Shown here one piece after another: positions 6,922 through 15,665 of a DNA stretch of 21,872 nucleotides. The notes below the pieces were generated by a model. That model was given only the letters and a program-made list of their open reading frames with translations, did not search any database and was not told where the DNA came from. The number at the start of each line of letters is the position of its first letter. The first letter of the stretch is position 1. The position numbers and the translations under genes are program-made. Source of the stretch: an uncultured Lachnospiraceae bacterium (GTDB lineage Bacteria > Bacillota > Clostridia > Lachnospirales > Lachnospiraceae); contig CABSCP010000057.1 of assembly GCA_902476265.1 (NCBI GenBank), positions 1-21,872 on the forward strand, given 5' to 3'.

Positions 6922-8427
6922 TTAAGATTCCGGCTGCTTCTCACCTGACAGGACAAAGCGATTCCAGACAGCAGGGTATTCCCCATCCCAGATAATTGTG
7001 CGGTAAACGCCATACGTTCCATCCGACACCGAAATTTCGGCCGCAATATTTCCTCCCGGCATCTCCAACCTTTCTCCTGAAGATTCCGGATAAACGGCAC
7101 GGGAATACTCCTGTATGATTTCCTTTTGCTGCTCTGTGAGCTCCTCCCATTTTATGGAAATCCCCAGATTGCTTTTTGCAACGGCGTTCAAAAGCCTGTC
7201 GGGCGTTTCAACGGAATTCTCCAATATTTCAATATTAAATCTGGCCAATCCGATCTCCCGTGCCGGTTCACTGTTTTTCGTTACAAAGATAAAAATGACA
7301 CGAATCGGAACATTCTGAAAATACATCCTGTCACAATTGATAAATTCCAGTGTTTTTGAGGGCTGCATACCTTCTGCCGGAGCGAAAAAATCGTCCATCC
7401 TCACCTCCGTCTCATCCAGTCCCAGCGCATCTAAAACCTCCTGCTGTGACATTCCCCATTGTAAAGAATCCAGGGTGAGATTTCCGGTGATTCTTTTGGC
7501 TGCTTCCAAGAATACAGTGGCAAAATAGGTCTCATCATCCATACTGTACTCATAATATTTGTCCACCAAATCCAGAATGCCCTCCGCCGCAATTTCATCC
7601 ACTGTCCTGGCAGCATCACTTCCGGAAACATACCAGGTTCTGTAGTAGTCGCCATATTCCTGAAATACCAGGAGGAAATGGTTTTCATCCGTAAAAAGCT
7701 GATCATAGAGGGCGCCGCTAAACGCATCCATCTGTTCATCCGAAGGATCGTAATTGCCGTCTATATTGTCTGTCAGATATAAATAGGGCATTACCCCTGT
7801 CTTCTGATAAAAGGTTGACATTCCGTCATTCAATATACTGGGCCTGCCGATCCAGCCAAGCTGATCCGTAAAGTACTCTGCAGCGGCCTGCTGCTCCTGC
7901 ACGCTTTGGGCCGCCTGCTCCAGGGTATCTTTTTTGCCGATATCGTTAAACACAGAAACGAAAACAACAAAAAGAAGCGCCAGACCAACTGTAAAAGTGA
8001 TCAAAAAAGGAAGACAGCACCCTTTTCGCGAATTTCTCCTGCCTCCCTGATAAGAACCGGGGCCGCTGTATGCGGGCGGCGATGGAGGCGGCATGTGGTC
8101 GTTCCATCCGTCATACCGGGGCGGCCGATCATAGTACGGCGGCGGTGGAGGCTCTCTGTGCCTGTAGTAAGAGGGCGGGGGCGGCTCCCTGTGCCTGTGG
8201 TAAGATGGCGGCGGAGGCTCCCTGTGTCTCTCTGCCGGAGGTGGATCGCTGTGATAAGAAACTCCCGAAGAATTTGTACTGTTTCTGCCGGATGACTCAT
8301 TTCTTTCGGAACGGCTGTGATCCACCTGTGTGGTCCGTCCCCCGCTGACCCGTCCGCTCCCTGATGCACTGCTTCCTGTCGAACCTGTGCCGGATGCACG
8401 GCTTGCGCCGCCGCTGTTTCTGCCCAT
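6922..8427 (-). CDS. Membrane protein with Pro-rich repeats and TPM-like domain
   Basis: 501 residues, not recognised as a named protein. Residues 1-60 are Ser/Gly-rich. Residues 61-125 carry three near-identical REPPPPSY-type repeats spaced by His-Arg and Tyr, then more Pro/Tyr-rich sequence. A basic stretch with CC (137-138) leads into one membrane helix (about 139-161). The rest (about 185-315) resembles a TPM domain (YgcG-like), with ILNDGMSTFYQKTGVMPYLYL and ALYDQLFTDENHFLLVF. A C-terminal domain of about 185 residues has no family I can name. With no signal peptide and a charged head, the repeats probably face the cytoplasm and the TPM-like part lies outside (inference). It starts at ATG 8427 behind GGGAGG, with its own promoter, and appears monocistronic. 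Confidence 0.8.
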   Translation of the reverse strand: MGRNSGGASRASGTGSTGSSASGSGRVSGGRTTQVDHSRSERNESSGRNSTNSSGVSYHSDPPPAERHREPPPPSYHRHREPPPPSYYRHREPPPPPYYDRPPRYDGWNDHMPPPSPPAYSGPGSYQGGRRNSRKGCCLPFLITFTVGLALLFVVFVSVFNDIGKKDTLEQAAQSVQEQQAAAEYFTDQLGWIGRPSILNDGMSTFYQKTGVMPYLYLTDNIDGNYDPSDEQMDAFSGALYDQLFTDENHFLLVFQEYGDYYRTWYVSGSDAARTVDEIAAEGILDLVDKYYEYSMDDETYFATVFLEAAKRITGNLTLDSLQWGMSQQEVLDALGLDETEVRMDDFFAPAEGMQPSKTLEFINCDRMYFQNVPIRVIFIFVTKNSEPAREIGLARFNIEILENSVETPDRLLNAVAKSNLGISIKWEELTEQQKEIIQEYSRAVYPESSGERLEMPGGNIAAEISVSDGTYGVYRTIIWDGEYPAVWNRFVLSGEKQPES

Positions 8428-8463
8428 AATTTCCTCCCTGAAATGTCTTACTTTCTTATATTC

Positions 8464-8492
8464 AGTATATCATCTCCGGAAGGCAATTTCAA
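8464..8492 (-). promoter_or_regulatory. Sigma-A-type promoter of the TPM-like gene
   Basis: TTGAAA (8487-8492), 17 bases, TATACT (8464-8469) on the minus strand. It lies 37 bases upstream of the start codon at 8427 and just downstream of the lacI terminator. Confidence 0.8.
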
Positions 8493-8522
8493 AATTTTGT
8501 TTTCTTATTTATTCCGATATTC

Positions 8523-8558
8523 AAAAAAAGAGAACCGAACTTCTTTTTTCGATTCTCT
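8523..8558 (-). terminator. Terminator closing the starch/maltodextrin operon
   Basis: Arms 8529-8539 and 8548-8558 pair over 11 bases with one wobble. On the minus strand a T7 run follows. It is 20 bases past the lacI stop and just upstream of the next promoter. Confidence 0.88.
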
Positions 8559-8578
8559 CTCTTTTAACCAGTTTTTTC

Positions 8579-9622
8579 TCACTTTATCTCATCTATCACA
8601 TGATTACTCTTTTTTTTGCGTGTGGACTCCCGCTCTAACACAGACGGCAGCGTGCTGTAATAGCGCACCGCCAGATTGGGCTTACGGATTTTGGAAAGGA
8701 TACATTTTCCGGTCTGATAACCCATGTCAAATACGTCGATATCCACCACGGTCAGCATCGGCTTTAAAATTCTAGAAAGAGGATATTCATCAAAAGTGAT
8801 CACCCCCATTTCTTCCGGAATTGCCACCTCATGATCCTTCAGTGCCATCACGCAGCCATAAGCGATATAATTGTTGGCACAGACAACCGCATCGGGCCGT
8901 TTCCTTTGCCTTAAAAGTTCTTCCGTCATGGCATAGCCGCTGTCACAATCGGAGTCTCCTTTCTGCAGAAGTCCTTTCGGAAGCTGCACATCATGTTCGC
9001 TTAGCACCGAAAGAACGCCCTGCAGCCGATGTTTGCTGATGCTGTCCTCCTCCCGGCCGCCCAAAAAAGCCAGCGACTGATAACCGCATTTCAGCAAATG
9101 CCTGGCAGCCAGTTCGCCGCCCAGCCGGTTATCAATATCAATCCAGCTGAAATGACTGGGAAAATCGGGAATACCGATCACAATATGAGGAATATTTTTT
9201 CCGGAAACCAGGCGGTCCAGCGCCGGAGAAATTACGGAGGCGTGAAGAATCACACCGTCAGCCTCCTTTGTATCAAAAATTTTTTCCACAAAAGTTACGA
9301 CATTTTCCGCTTCCATACTTTTTACGCAGAGAAGATACCCCTTTTGAGACAGCGCCTCCTCCATGCCGGACAGAATTTCAAACATATGGGGATTCTGAAA
9401 TCCGGCATTTTTCCCCAACGTTGTCAAAAACAGCACCAGCTTTGTGGATTGCTTTGCAAAATTGCGCGCTCTGGCGTTAGGATGATAGCCTAACTCTTTC
9501 ATCGCCCTTTCCACCCGTTCAATCGTGCTCTGTGAAATGGAACCGGAACCGTTCATCACTTTGGATACGGTCGCCGGAGAGGTCTGCGCTGCCCTTGCTA
9601 CATCTTTAATTGTCACCGACAT
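8579..9622 (-). CDS. LacI-family transcriptional regulator (MalR-like)
   Basis: DNA-binding sugar-responsive regulator, 347 residues. The N-terminal helix-turn-helix reads TIKDVARAAQTSPATVSKVMN, followed by the hinge helix NARARNFA. A periplasmic-binding-protein-like effector domain follows from about residue 60. The start at ATG 9622 leaves AGGAG at 7 bases; ATG 9625 is also possible. The gene overlaps the end of the GH13 gene by 17 bases and is the last gene of the starch operon, so it is probably autoregulated. The palindrome next to the operon promoter (15704-15717) is a plausible binding site. By analogy with MalR-type regulators the effector should be maltose or a maltodextrin; the sequence does not prove this. 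Confidence 0.92.
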   Translation of the reverse strand: MSVTIKDVARAAQTSPATVSKVMNGSGSISQSTIERVERAMKELGYHPNARARNFAKQSTKLVLFLTTLGKNAGFQNPHMFEILSGMEEALSQKGYLLCVKSMEAENVVTFVEKIFDTKEADGVILHASVISPALDRLVSGKNIPHIVIGIPDFPSHFSWIDIDNRLGGELAARHLLKCGYQSLAFLGGREEDSISKHRLQGVLSVLSEHDVQLPKGLLQKGDSDCDSGYAMTEELLRQRKRPDAVVCANNYIAYGCVMALKDHEVAIPEEMGVITFDEYPLSRILKPMLTVVDIDVFDMGYQTGKCILSKIRKPNLAVRYYSTLPSVLERESTRKKKSNHVIDEIK

Positions 9623-11348
9623 CATTTTGCTCCTTTTTTATGACTGCAAACCCGCCGGGCTGTAAGAGGCAGCCTTTCCGTCCACGCTCCCAGAGAAGGC
9701 TTCCTTCCAGCCAGGTTTCCTCCAGCCGCGCCGGTCCCTCTCCCCGATTGAGCGCAGTCAGAATCCGTTGATTGTTCCATTCCCGTGCATATACATATAA
9801 TCCGCTCCCCTGAGCGGCGCTTACGGTCCTGAAATTTCCACGGCGCAATGCGGTCTCCTCACGGCGGAGACGGATCGCCTTACGGAAAAAAGAAGTCAGC
9901 GGATCTTCCTTCTCCCACTGCATGGCCTGTCTGTACTCATCCTCCGTCATACCTTCCATTCCTTTTTCATCTCCGTAAAAAATACAGGGCATTCCGGGAA
10001 ATGTCATCTGAAACAGCACCGCCAGCGTATAAGTTGTTCTGTCGCCGCCGCAAAGTGATAAAAACCGGCTTACATCATGGCTATCCAAAAGATTTAACTG
10101 TGCATACACGCTCTGTTTCCGATAACGCATCCGCATATTTGTCACCCTGCTGTCAAAAGCTTTTGCATCGATGCTTTTCTCCGCGAAAAAGCGGCGGCAA
10201 TGTCTGCGGAAATCATAATTCATGGTAGAATCAAAAATCGTTCCATCCAGCCAGTGACCTGCACTTTCCCATACTTCTCCGATCAAAATTGCTTTGGGAT
10301 TCACACTTTTTGCCGTCCGGTAAAACTGTCGCCAGAAGCCGTCATTTACTTCGCTTGCCACATCCAGCCGCCAGCCGTCGATCCCAAATTCGGAAAGCCA
10401 GTACCGGCATACTCTGCAAAAGTACTCTGCCACTTTCTCCCTGTCGGTTGCAAGTTTTGGCATCATGCGCTCATAGCCGAAACATTCATAATCAGGGTAG
10501 GCTTCCGCATCCCGGGGCCTGACCACAGGAAAATGCAGACCGTAAAACCAGTCTCTGTAAGCGGAATTTTCTCCTTTTTCAATCACGTCCTCAAACATCG
10601 GAAACTGCCAGCCGCAATGATTAAAAACGCCGTCAATGATCACACGGATGCCATGCCTATGAAAGCACTCCACCAATTCCTTAAATTCTTCATTTGTGCC
10701 AAAGCAGGGATCTACATGAAAATAGTCCAGCAAATCATATTTATGATATTCCCCCGCCGCAAAAATCGGGTTCAGATAAATGGCTGTAACTCCCAGGTTT
10801 TCCAGATACTCCACATTCTCCAGAATACCTTTCAGCGTACCGCCCCTTTTCCCGGAAGTCTTTTTACCGTTAAACTCACAGGTTCGTTCCTTTCCGCTGA
10901 TATGAGCCGGCCCATCCGCAAAACTGTCCGGAAAAATATTATAAATCACCGTGTCCTGCGCCCATTCCGGCGGCTGCACCAGATCCGCTCTGTGCATGTA
11001 AGGAAATTGATAATATTCCGACCGGTCATCCACGCAATGGTCCGAAAAGAAATCTCCGTAATACAATATCGTTTCTGACTCTGATATCAGTTCAAAATAG
11101 TAACAGATACGTCTGTATGGGCTCTTTAACGTCACCTCATAATAATCGAACATTTCATCCTGTGCTGTTACCTCCATAGCGATCCGCTCAAAATGCACCG
11201 GTGTCTGCCGGCAAGCCCGATCTCCATAATACAGAAAACACCTGTCCAGATCATCTCGTTTTGCTCTCAGCCGGAATACCATTTTTTCCTCATCCAGCAT
11301 ATAAGCATACTGTGACATGGGAATATGTAAAACCGCACTCCTGTCCAT
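9606..11348 (-). CDS. GH13 alpha-amylase family enzyme, neopullulanase/cyclomaltodextrinase-like
   Basis: Cytoplasmic alpha-glucan hydrolase, 580 residues from ATG 11348, which has AAAGG upstream; an in-frame TTG at 11381 is weaker. There is no signal peptide. The N-terminal ~125 residues look like a CBM34-type beta domain (RAKRDDLDRCFLYYGDR), typical of the GH13_20 maltogenic amylase/neopullulanase group. The catalytic barrel shows region I DGVFNHCG, region II GWRLDVASE with nucleophile Asp329, region III GEVWE with acid Glu358, and region IV LLDSHD with Asp425. It probably cleaves maltodextrins, cyclodextrins or pullulan fragments delivered by the upstream ABC importer. The exact specificity cannot be read from motifs. 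It lies 49 bases after malG and overlaps lacI. Confidence 0.92.
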   Translation of the reverse strand: MDRSAVLHIPMSQYAYMLDEEKMVFRLRAKRDDLDRCFLYYGDRACRQTPVHFERIAMEVTAQDEMFDYYEVTLKSPYRRICYYFELISESETILYYGDFFSDHCVDDRSEYYQFPYMHRADLVQPPEWAQDTVIYNIFPDSFADGPAHISGKERTCEFNGKKTSGKRGGTLKGILENVEYLENLGVTAIYLNPIFAAGEYHKYDLLDYFHVDPCFGTNEEFKELVECFHRHGIRVIIDGVFNHCGWQFPMFEDVIEKGENSAYRDWFYGLHFPVVRPRDAEAYPDYECFGYERMMPKLATDREKVAEYFCRVCRYWLSEFGIDGWRLDVASEVNDGFWRQFYRTAKSVNPKAILIGEVWESAGHWLDGTIFDSTMNYDFRRHCRRFFAEKSIDAKAFDSRVTNMRMRYRKQSVYAQLNLLDSHDVSRFLSLCGGDRTTYTLAVLFQMTFPGMPCIFYGDEKGMEGMTEDEYRQAMQWEKEDPLTSFFRKAIRLRREETALRRGNFRTVSAAQGSGLYVYAREWNNQRILTALNRGEGPARLEETWLEGSLLWERGRKGCLLQPGGFAVIKKEQNDVGDN

Positions 11349-11397
11349 CGTATCAGACCTTTCCTTTCCTTTTTCCTTCAAATATTCCCGGAAATAC

Positions 11398-12255
11398 TCA
11401 TCCTTTCACTCCTCCGGATGTCAGCCCTGTAGTCATGTTTTTCTGCAGTGCAAAAAAGACGATCAGAATCGGTATGGAAACCAGAATGGATGCCGCTGCA
11501 AAAACCGGCCAGCTTCCGCTCATTTCCGTTGCCTGCAGCGAATACAAACCGGCCGCCAGCGTATAGGTATCCTCACCCGTCATAAAGTTAACCGCAAAAA
11601 TATATTCATTCCATACATAGATGAGCACCATCATTCCGGTTACAACAATGGTCGGCCTTGCCAGCGGCAGAATAATTTTCAACACAAGCTGCAGAGGACC
11701 GGCGCCGTCAATCATGGCCGCTTCCTCAATTTCCAGCGGAATTGTATCAAAATATCCCTTCATATTCCACAGTGCAAATACCGACATGGTTCCTGTGTAG
11801 ACAATGATCAGTCCCACTCTGCTGTTGATCAGCCCCAACGGGCTCAAAAGTTTATACAGCGCCGTCATCGACAAAAGTGCCGGAAAAGCATAAAGCAAAA
11901 TCAGCAGCCGCAGAATCGCCCTGCGTCCCGGAAACCTCTTTCTGGAAAAGACATAGGCAGCCGGAATCCCGGTTCCCAAAGAAATTGCCACCGCCGCTGC
12001 CGCAAGAATCAGACTGTTTACAAACCACCGTACCATAGGCTGTTGTGTAAAAACCGCATGATAATTGCGCAGCGTCATCTGTCTCGGCAAAAAGGAAAAG
12101 TCCGATCCCAACAGACTGTTGTTTGCATTTAAGGAGACCGAAAATGCATAAAGCACAGGTACTAGCACCAGAAAACACAACAGGATGAAAAAGAGATTGA
12201 CCAGAATCAGAACCAGCATCTCTTTCCTCTTTTTTCCAGATCTTCGTTTTCTCAT
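11398..12255 (-). CDS. Maltodextrin ABC transporter permease, MalG-like
   Basis: Inner-membrane importer subunit, 285 residues with six predicted helices. The first lies near 15-38, after a strongly basic cytoplasmic tail. The ATPase-contact EAA loop reads EEAAMIDGAG (177-186) followed by LPLARP, as in MalG-type permeases. The start codon overlaps the stop of the malF-like gene (ATGA), so the pair is translated together. The partner ATPase is not encoded nearby; Gram-positive systems often share one MsmX-type ATPase encoded elsewhere. Confidence 0.92.
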   Translation of the reverse strand: MRKRRSGKKRKEMLVLILVNLFFILLCFLVLVPVLYAFSVSLNANNSLLGSDFSFLPRQMTLRNYHAVFTQQPMVRWFVNSLILAAAAVAISLGTGIPAAYVFSRKRFPGRRAILRLLILLYAFPALLSMTALYKLLSPLGLINSRVGLIIVYTGTMSVFALWNMKGYFDTIPLEIEEAAMIDGAGPLQLVLKIILPLARPTIVVTGMMVLIYVWNEYIFAVNFMTGEDTYTLAAGLYSLQATEMSGSWPVFAAASILVSIPILIVFFALQKNMTTGLTSGGVKG

Positions 12256-13151
12256 GTCTCCTCCTTTTTCTTCCGGTTCATTCCCCCTGAAAACACAATC
12301 AACATCAAAAAAATTAAAATGGAGACAGCAGAACTGTAACCGTAATTATTGGTGATAAACGCATTCTCATACACATATGTCAGGATCGTGTGAATATTTG
12401 CACCGGTTTTGCCCCCTGCCTGCTGCGTCATCAGATAAATCACATCAAACTGTTTGAATGTCGTAAACGTTGTGATGATCACGGACGGCGCAATGATCGG
12501 ACGGATCATGGGAATTGTGATATACCGCGTCCGGGCCAGCCAACCGGCGCCGTCCAGCACCGCGCTTTCATAAAAACTTTTTTCCATGCTCTGCAGCGCT
12601 CCGTCAATAATGGTGATCATAAAGGGAAGTGCCAGCCATAGATTCACAGTGGTACAGCAAAAGAAGGCGATAACGTCCCCGGAAAGCCAGCTCACAGGCT
12701 CCATTCCTAATTTCACAAGCCATTGATTCAGCAGGCCGAACTGTGAGTTAAACATTCCGGTCTTCCACAGAAGTATGGACACATATCCCGGCATGGCCCA
12801 TGGAAAAATCAACAGTGTTTTATACAGATTGCGCAATCTGAGTTTTCGCAGATTCAAAAGGCTCGCCAGCACAAAAGCGATCACCAGCTGAAGCACCATA
12901 TTGACCGCGGTCCAGAGCACCGTCAGAAGCAGCGCTCTTAAAAATCCATTATCAAAAACCAGAAGTGCATCCTTGTAATTTTTCAGGCCGATCAGCTCAT
13001 AATCAAACCAGTGATACACATTCATGTTGGTCAGCGAAATGTAACCTGTATACAAAATAGGAAAAACCACAATTCCTGCAATCAGGATTAAAGACGGCGC
13101 AGACCACAGATAAGAAAACAGAATATCCCGTTTTTGTTCATTATGCTTCAT
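12252..13151 (-). CDS. Maltodextrin ABC transporter permease, MalF-like
   Basis: Permease of the sugar importer, 299 residues from ATG 13151 (GGGGAG 7 bases upstream). The TTG at 13157 is a poorer start. Six helices are evident, beginning LFSYLWSAPSLILIAG. The EAA loop is ESAVLDGAG (195-203), then ITIPMIRP, with Ser for the usual first Ala. The shorter N-terminal part, compared with E. coli MalF, is normal for Gram-positive CUT1 permeases. It follows the binding-protein gene by 49 bases with no terminator. That spacer carries a short GAAGAGCCG-type tandem repeat. Confidence 0.92.
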   Translation of the reverse strand: MKHNEQKRDILFSYLWSAPSLILIAGIVVFPILYTGYISLTNMNVYHWFDYELIGLKNYKDALLVFDNGFLRALLLTVLWTAVNMVLQLVIAFVLASLLNLRKLRLRNLYKTLLIFPWAMPGYVSILLWKTGMFNSQFGLLNQWLVKLGMEPVSWLSGDVIAFFCCTTVNLWLALPFMITIIDGALQSMEKSFYESAVLDGAGWLARTRYITIPMIRPIIAPSVIITTFTTFKQFDVIYLMTQQAGGKTGANIHTILTYVYENAFITNNYGYSSAVSILIFLMLIVFSGGMNRKKKEET

Positions 13152-13200
13152 CCGCAAACTCCCCTTTCCGGCTCTTCGGCTCTTCGCTTCTTCGTCCGAG

Positions 13201-14418
13201 TTACCGCATCTGAGTGATCAGCCGCAGCGCTTCTTTCTGGGCGGCCTCGCAGCTTTCCGACACATCTTTTCCGCTCATATTAATATCTACCAGAAGATTG
13301 CCTGCCACAGTCCACATCACATCCATTTCCGGCCGGTTCGGCATGGGCACTGCATTTTCTGCCGTCCGTTTCATTGCCATAACCACATCGTCCGAGAGGA
13401 TATCCTCTCTTTCATAGCAGCTTTTCAGTGCCGGCGCACAGCCGCTCGCCTTCGCCAGTTCCGTCTCCAGTTTTGGATCCATCAGCTGACGCAGGACTTT
13501 TTCCACCGCTGCTTTTTTTCGTTCTCCGGAAATCTTCAGCACCTGTACTCCCTGCACACCGCTGTAAGGAGACAAAGGTTTTCCTGTTTCATCCACTGTA
13601 GGCATAGGCGCGATTCCGACATCCATCCCGTTTTCCCTCACAGTCTGGATCAACCATGGCCCCGCTATTGTAGCATGTGCTTTTCCCTCTTTAAAAAGGG
13701 TGTTCACTGTGGCATATTCACTTTCTCCCGGCATCAGTTCCACAAATTTTTTATGGTAGGAAAGCGCTTTTTTGGTTCCCTCCAGATTCAGTCCGGGCTC
13801 TCCGTCCTCGTTTAACAGATAGCTGTCAAAAGCATGGATCCAGCCTGCGCTGTAATAAGCGGTGCTGTGCTGTTCCACAAAGCCATAGTGTCCGCCCCTC
13901 GTATTCTCCTGCATGTACCGATACAGTTCTTCCGTTGTCGCGGGAACCTCTTCTTCTTTCATATATCGTTTATTATAAAGGAAAAGCAGAGTCTCATAAT
14001 AAACTGGCAGCTGATAAATCTGTCCCTGATAGGTGGCGGCCTTCAACGTCATATCCATATATTGCTGCAGCTCCTGTTCCGGAATAAAATCCGTAATGGG
14101 CGATAAAATCCCCATCTCTGCATAGACACCGATTTTATCATGGGCAAAAAAATACATGTCCGGGGCAGCCTTCGGATCGTTACCAACCATTTTCAATGCT
14201 TCCGTCAAATCACTTTTGCGTTCCAGTTTTACCGTCACCTCAGGTGCCAGCTGATCGAGCTGTTCCTGAAGCACCTGTGCCACCGCTTCCTCCTTATCAT
14301 GCCAGATCGTGATAACGGAAGCATCTGCCTCATCTCCTGCCTGTTGACCGCAGCCGCCCAAAAGCACTGCGGCCAGCAAAAGAGAAAATACTGCATAAAT
14401 GATTTTATTTTTTCTCAT
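13201..14418 (-). CDS. Sugar-binding lipoprotein, maltose/maltodextrin type
   Basis: Extracellular solute-binding protein, 405 residues, tethered to the membrane outer face. A hydrophobic signal ends in the lipobox LLGGC with lipidated Cys23. The mature protein follows the family 1 (MalE-like) plan: ITIWHDKEE near the start, APDMYFFAHDKIG, then YQLPVYYETLLFLYNK, and AGPWLIQTVRENGMDVGIAPMP. These are typical of maltodextrin-binding proteins. It hands ligand to the MalF/MalG permeases encoded next. Its start codon overlaps the stop of the starch-binding surface protein by 4 bases (ATGA), strongly linking surface starch binding to uptake. Ligand size is unknown. Confidence 0.93.
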   Translation of the reverse strand: MRKNKIIYAVFSLLLAAVLLGGCGQQAGDEADASVITIWHDKEEAVAQVLQEQLDQLAPEVTVKLERKSDLTEALKMVGNDPKAAPDMYFFAHDKIGVYAEMGILSPITDFIPEQELQQYMDMTLKAATYQGQIYQLPVYYETLLFLYNKRYMKEEEVPATTEELYRYMQENTRGGHYGFVEQHSTAYYSAGWIHAFDSYLLNEDGEPGLNLEGTKKALSYHKKFVELMPGESEYATVNTLFKEGKAHATIAGPWLIQTVRENGMDVGIAPMPTVDETGKPLSPYSGVQGVQVLKISGERKKAAVEKVLRQLMDPKLETELAKASGCAPALKSCYEREDILSDDVVMAMKRTAENAVPMPNRPEMDVMWTVAGNLLVDINMSGKDVSESCEAAQKEALRLITQMR

Positions 14419-15623
14419 TTTCCCCTTCCTTTTTTCCTGCTCACAGCAATACCGCCGCCCACAACCGCCGCTGCGATCACAACAATGAATACCATCACCG
14501 GTGCGCTGCTCTTGTGTTCTCCTTTCACGTCTTCCGTTGTCGCGGTTTCTGTCGTCGTGCCCGATTCTTTTACCGTTTCCGATTCCTCCGTGCTTTCTTC
14601 CTTCTCTTTCGATTCTTCTATAGCCGGTTCTTCATAAAAGACGTCCGCTACATCAGGGCTGTCCACCACGACCCAGACTTCTTTTCCCGGCTCCACCGAA
14701 AGATCTGCCGTCTGTACACTGCCCTCTGTTCCGTTTACGATGATAGAATTCACCCATCCCGGCACTTCTTTTTTCAACCAGCCGGAAGCATCCTCTTCCA
14801 GCGGTTCCCCCGGCCATGCCGAAAAAGCATTGGTTCCGTCCGGTGCTGACCAGGCCCAGAGACAAGGTTCTTCCCAGTCCGCCGGCGCTTTTACCCATAC
14901 AGTGAAAGGCAAAATCTCTTCTGCTTCCGGATCATCATAGGAAAATTCGCTTGTGCCGTCCGCCTCTGCTATCACCCAGATTTCCGCCGGATCAATGGAC
15001 AAATCTTCGGTCTGTACAGCACCCTCATTGGCATTGATAATAATAGAATTTACCCAGACAGGAAGACTGCCCTCATACCATCCGCTCTCGGTTTCCTTCA
15101 GTTCTTTTCCCGGCCAGGCCTCAAAAACATTCTTCCCGTCCGGCGTAGACCACGCCCAAAGGCACGGCTTTTCCCAGCTTTCATCCACTTTCACATGGAC
15201 TGCAAACTTTTCCACATAAGGAGGGATTTCCCCTTCCGTCAACTGCTCCCCGGTAACTTCCACATGTTCCGCATCCGCAACCGTCACCCAGGTATTTTTC
15301 CCGTCCAGCATCAATTCACCGGTCTGAACAGCGCCTTCATTGGCATTGAGGATCACATGATCTGCCCAGACAGGAATCCAGGCATAATACCATCCTTCGT
15401 TCTCACTGTCTTCTTCCATTGCACCGCCCGGCCAGGCCGAAAAGGCATTGTTGCCGGCCTCATCCCAGGCCCAGATGCAGGGCTCTTTCCAGTCATCCGG
15501 CACTTTTACATAAACTGCAGCCCGATCCTCTTCGGTTTCCGCATCCGCGCGAAAAGGTGTCACAAAAACGGCCAGTACAATCGCCAAAGCCAGCCAAATA
15601 CAACTTTTCCTTTTTCTCAACAT
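14415..15623 (-). CDS. Membrane-anchored surface protein with three tandem CBM26-like starch-binding modules
   Basis: 402 residues with a signal peptide (1-28, cleavage near ADA). Three repeats of about 80 residues follow at roughly 36-118, 140-219 and 240-322. Each has VKxPxxWxxPCxWAW, then NAFxAWPG, xxWV, and NANEGAVQT or a close variant. This pattern fits the CBM26/starch-binding family (aromatic-rich beta-sandwich). No catalytic domain is present. A Glu/Ser/Thr-rich spacer (332-370) leads to a single membrane helix (374-393) and a basic tail, so the modules should be displayed outside the membrane. First gene of the operon, with AGGAGG before ATG 15623. I infer that it captures starch or long maltodextrins for the coupled transporter. 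Each module has a conserved Cys in PC[IL]WAW, unusual for an exported protein. Confidence 0.85.
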   Translation of the reverse strand: MLRKRKSCIWLALAIVLAVFVTPFRADAETEEDRAAVYVKVPDDWKEPCIWAWDEAGNNAFSAWPGGAMEEDSENEGWYYAWIPVWADHVILNANEGAVQTGELMLDGKNTWVTVADAEHVEVTGEQLTEGEIPPYVEKFAVHVKVDESWEKPCLWAWSTPDGKNVFEAWPGKELKETESGWYEGSLPVWVNSIIINANEGAVQTEDLSIDPAEIWVIAEADGTSEFSYDDPEAEEILPFTVWVKAPADWEEPCLWAWSAPDGTNAFSAWPGEPLEEDASGWLKKEVPGWVNSIIVNGTEGSVQTADLSVEPGKEVWVVVDSPDVADVFYEEPAIEESKEKEESTEESETVKESGTTTETATTEDVKGEHKSSAPVMVFIVVIAAAVVGGGIAVSRKKGRGK

Positions 15624-15665
15624 AATCCTTCCTCCTGTGATTTTTATTCTGATGATTATGTTCAG

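Noticed and set aside
8130..8230. CRISPR-like tandem repeats
   Set aside because: The repeats are in-frame codons for REPPPPSY units, with no spacers of uniform unique sequence.
8001..8399. Overlapping frames in the Pro-rich repeat region
   Set aside because: Repeat-derived low-complexity frames in the wrong phase of a supported gene.
10200..11078. A long plus-strand open frame (292 codons) opposite the GH13 gene
   Set aside because: Antisense to a gene with all catalytic motifs; composition is that of a shadow frame.
11317..12132. A long plus-strand frame opposite the MalG-like gene
   Set aside because: Antisense shadow; rich in Arg, Gln and His with no family features or start signals.
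13152..13200. GAAGAGCCG tandem repeat as a regulatory element
   Set aside because: Only two clear units in a short intergenic gap next to a ribosome site; probably simple-sequence drift.
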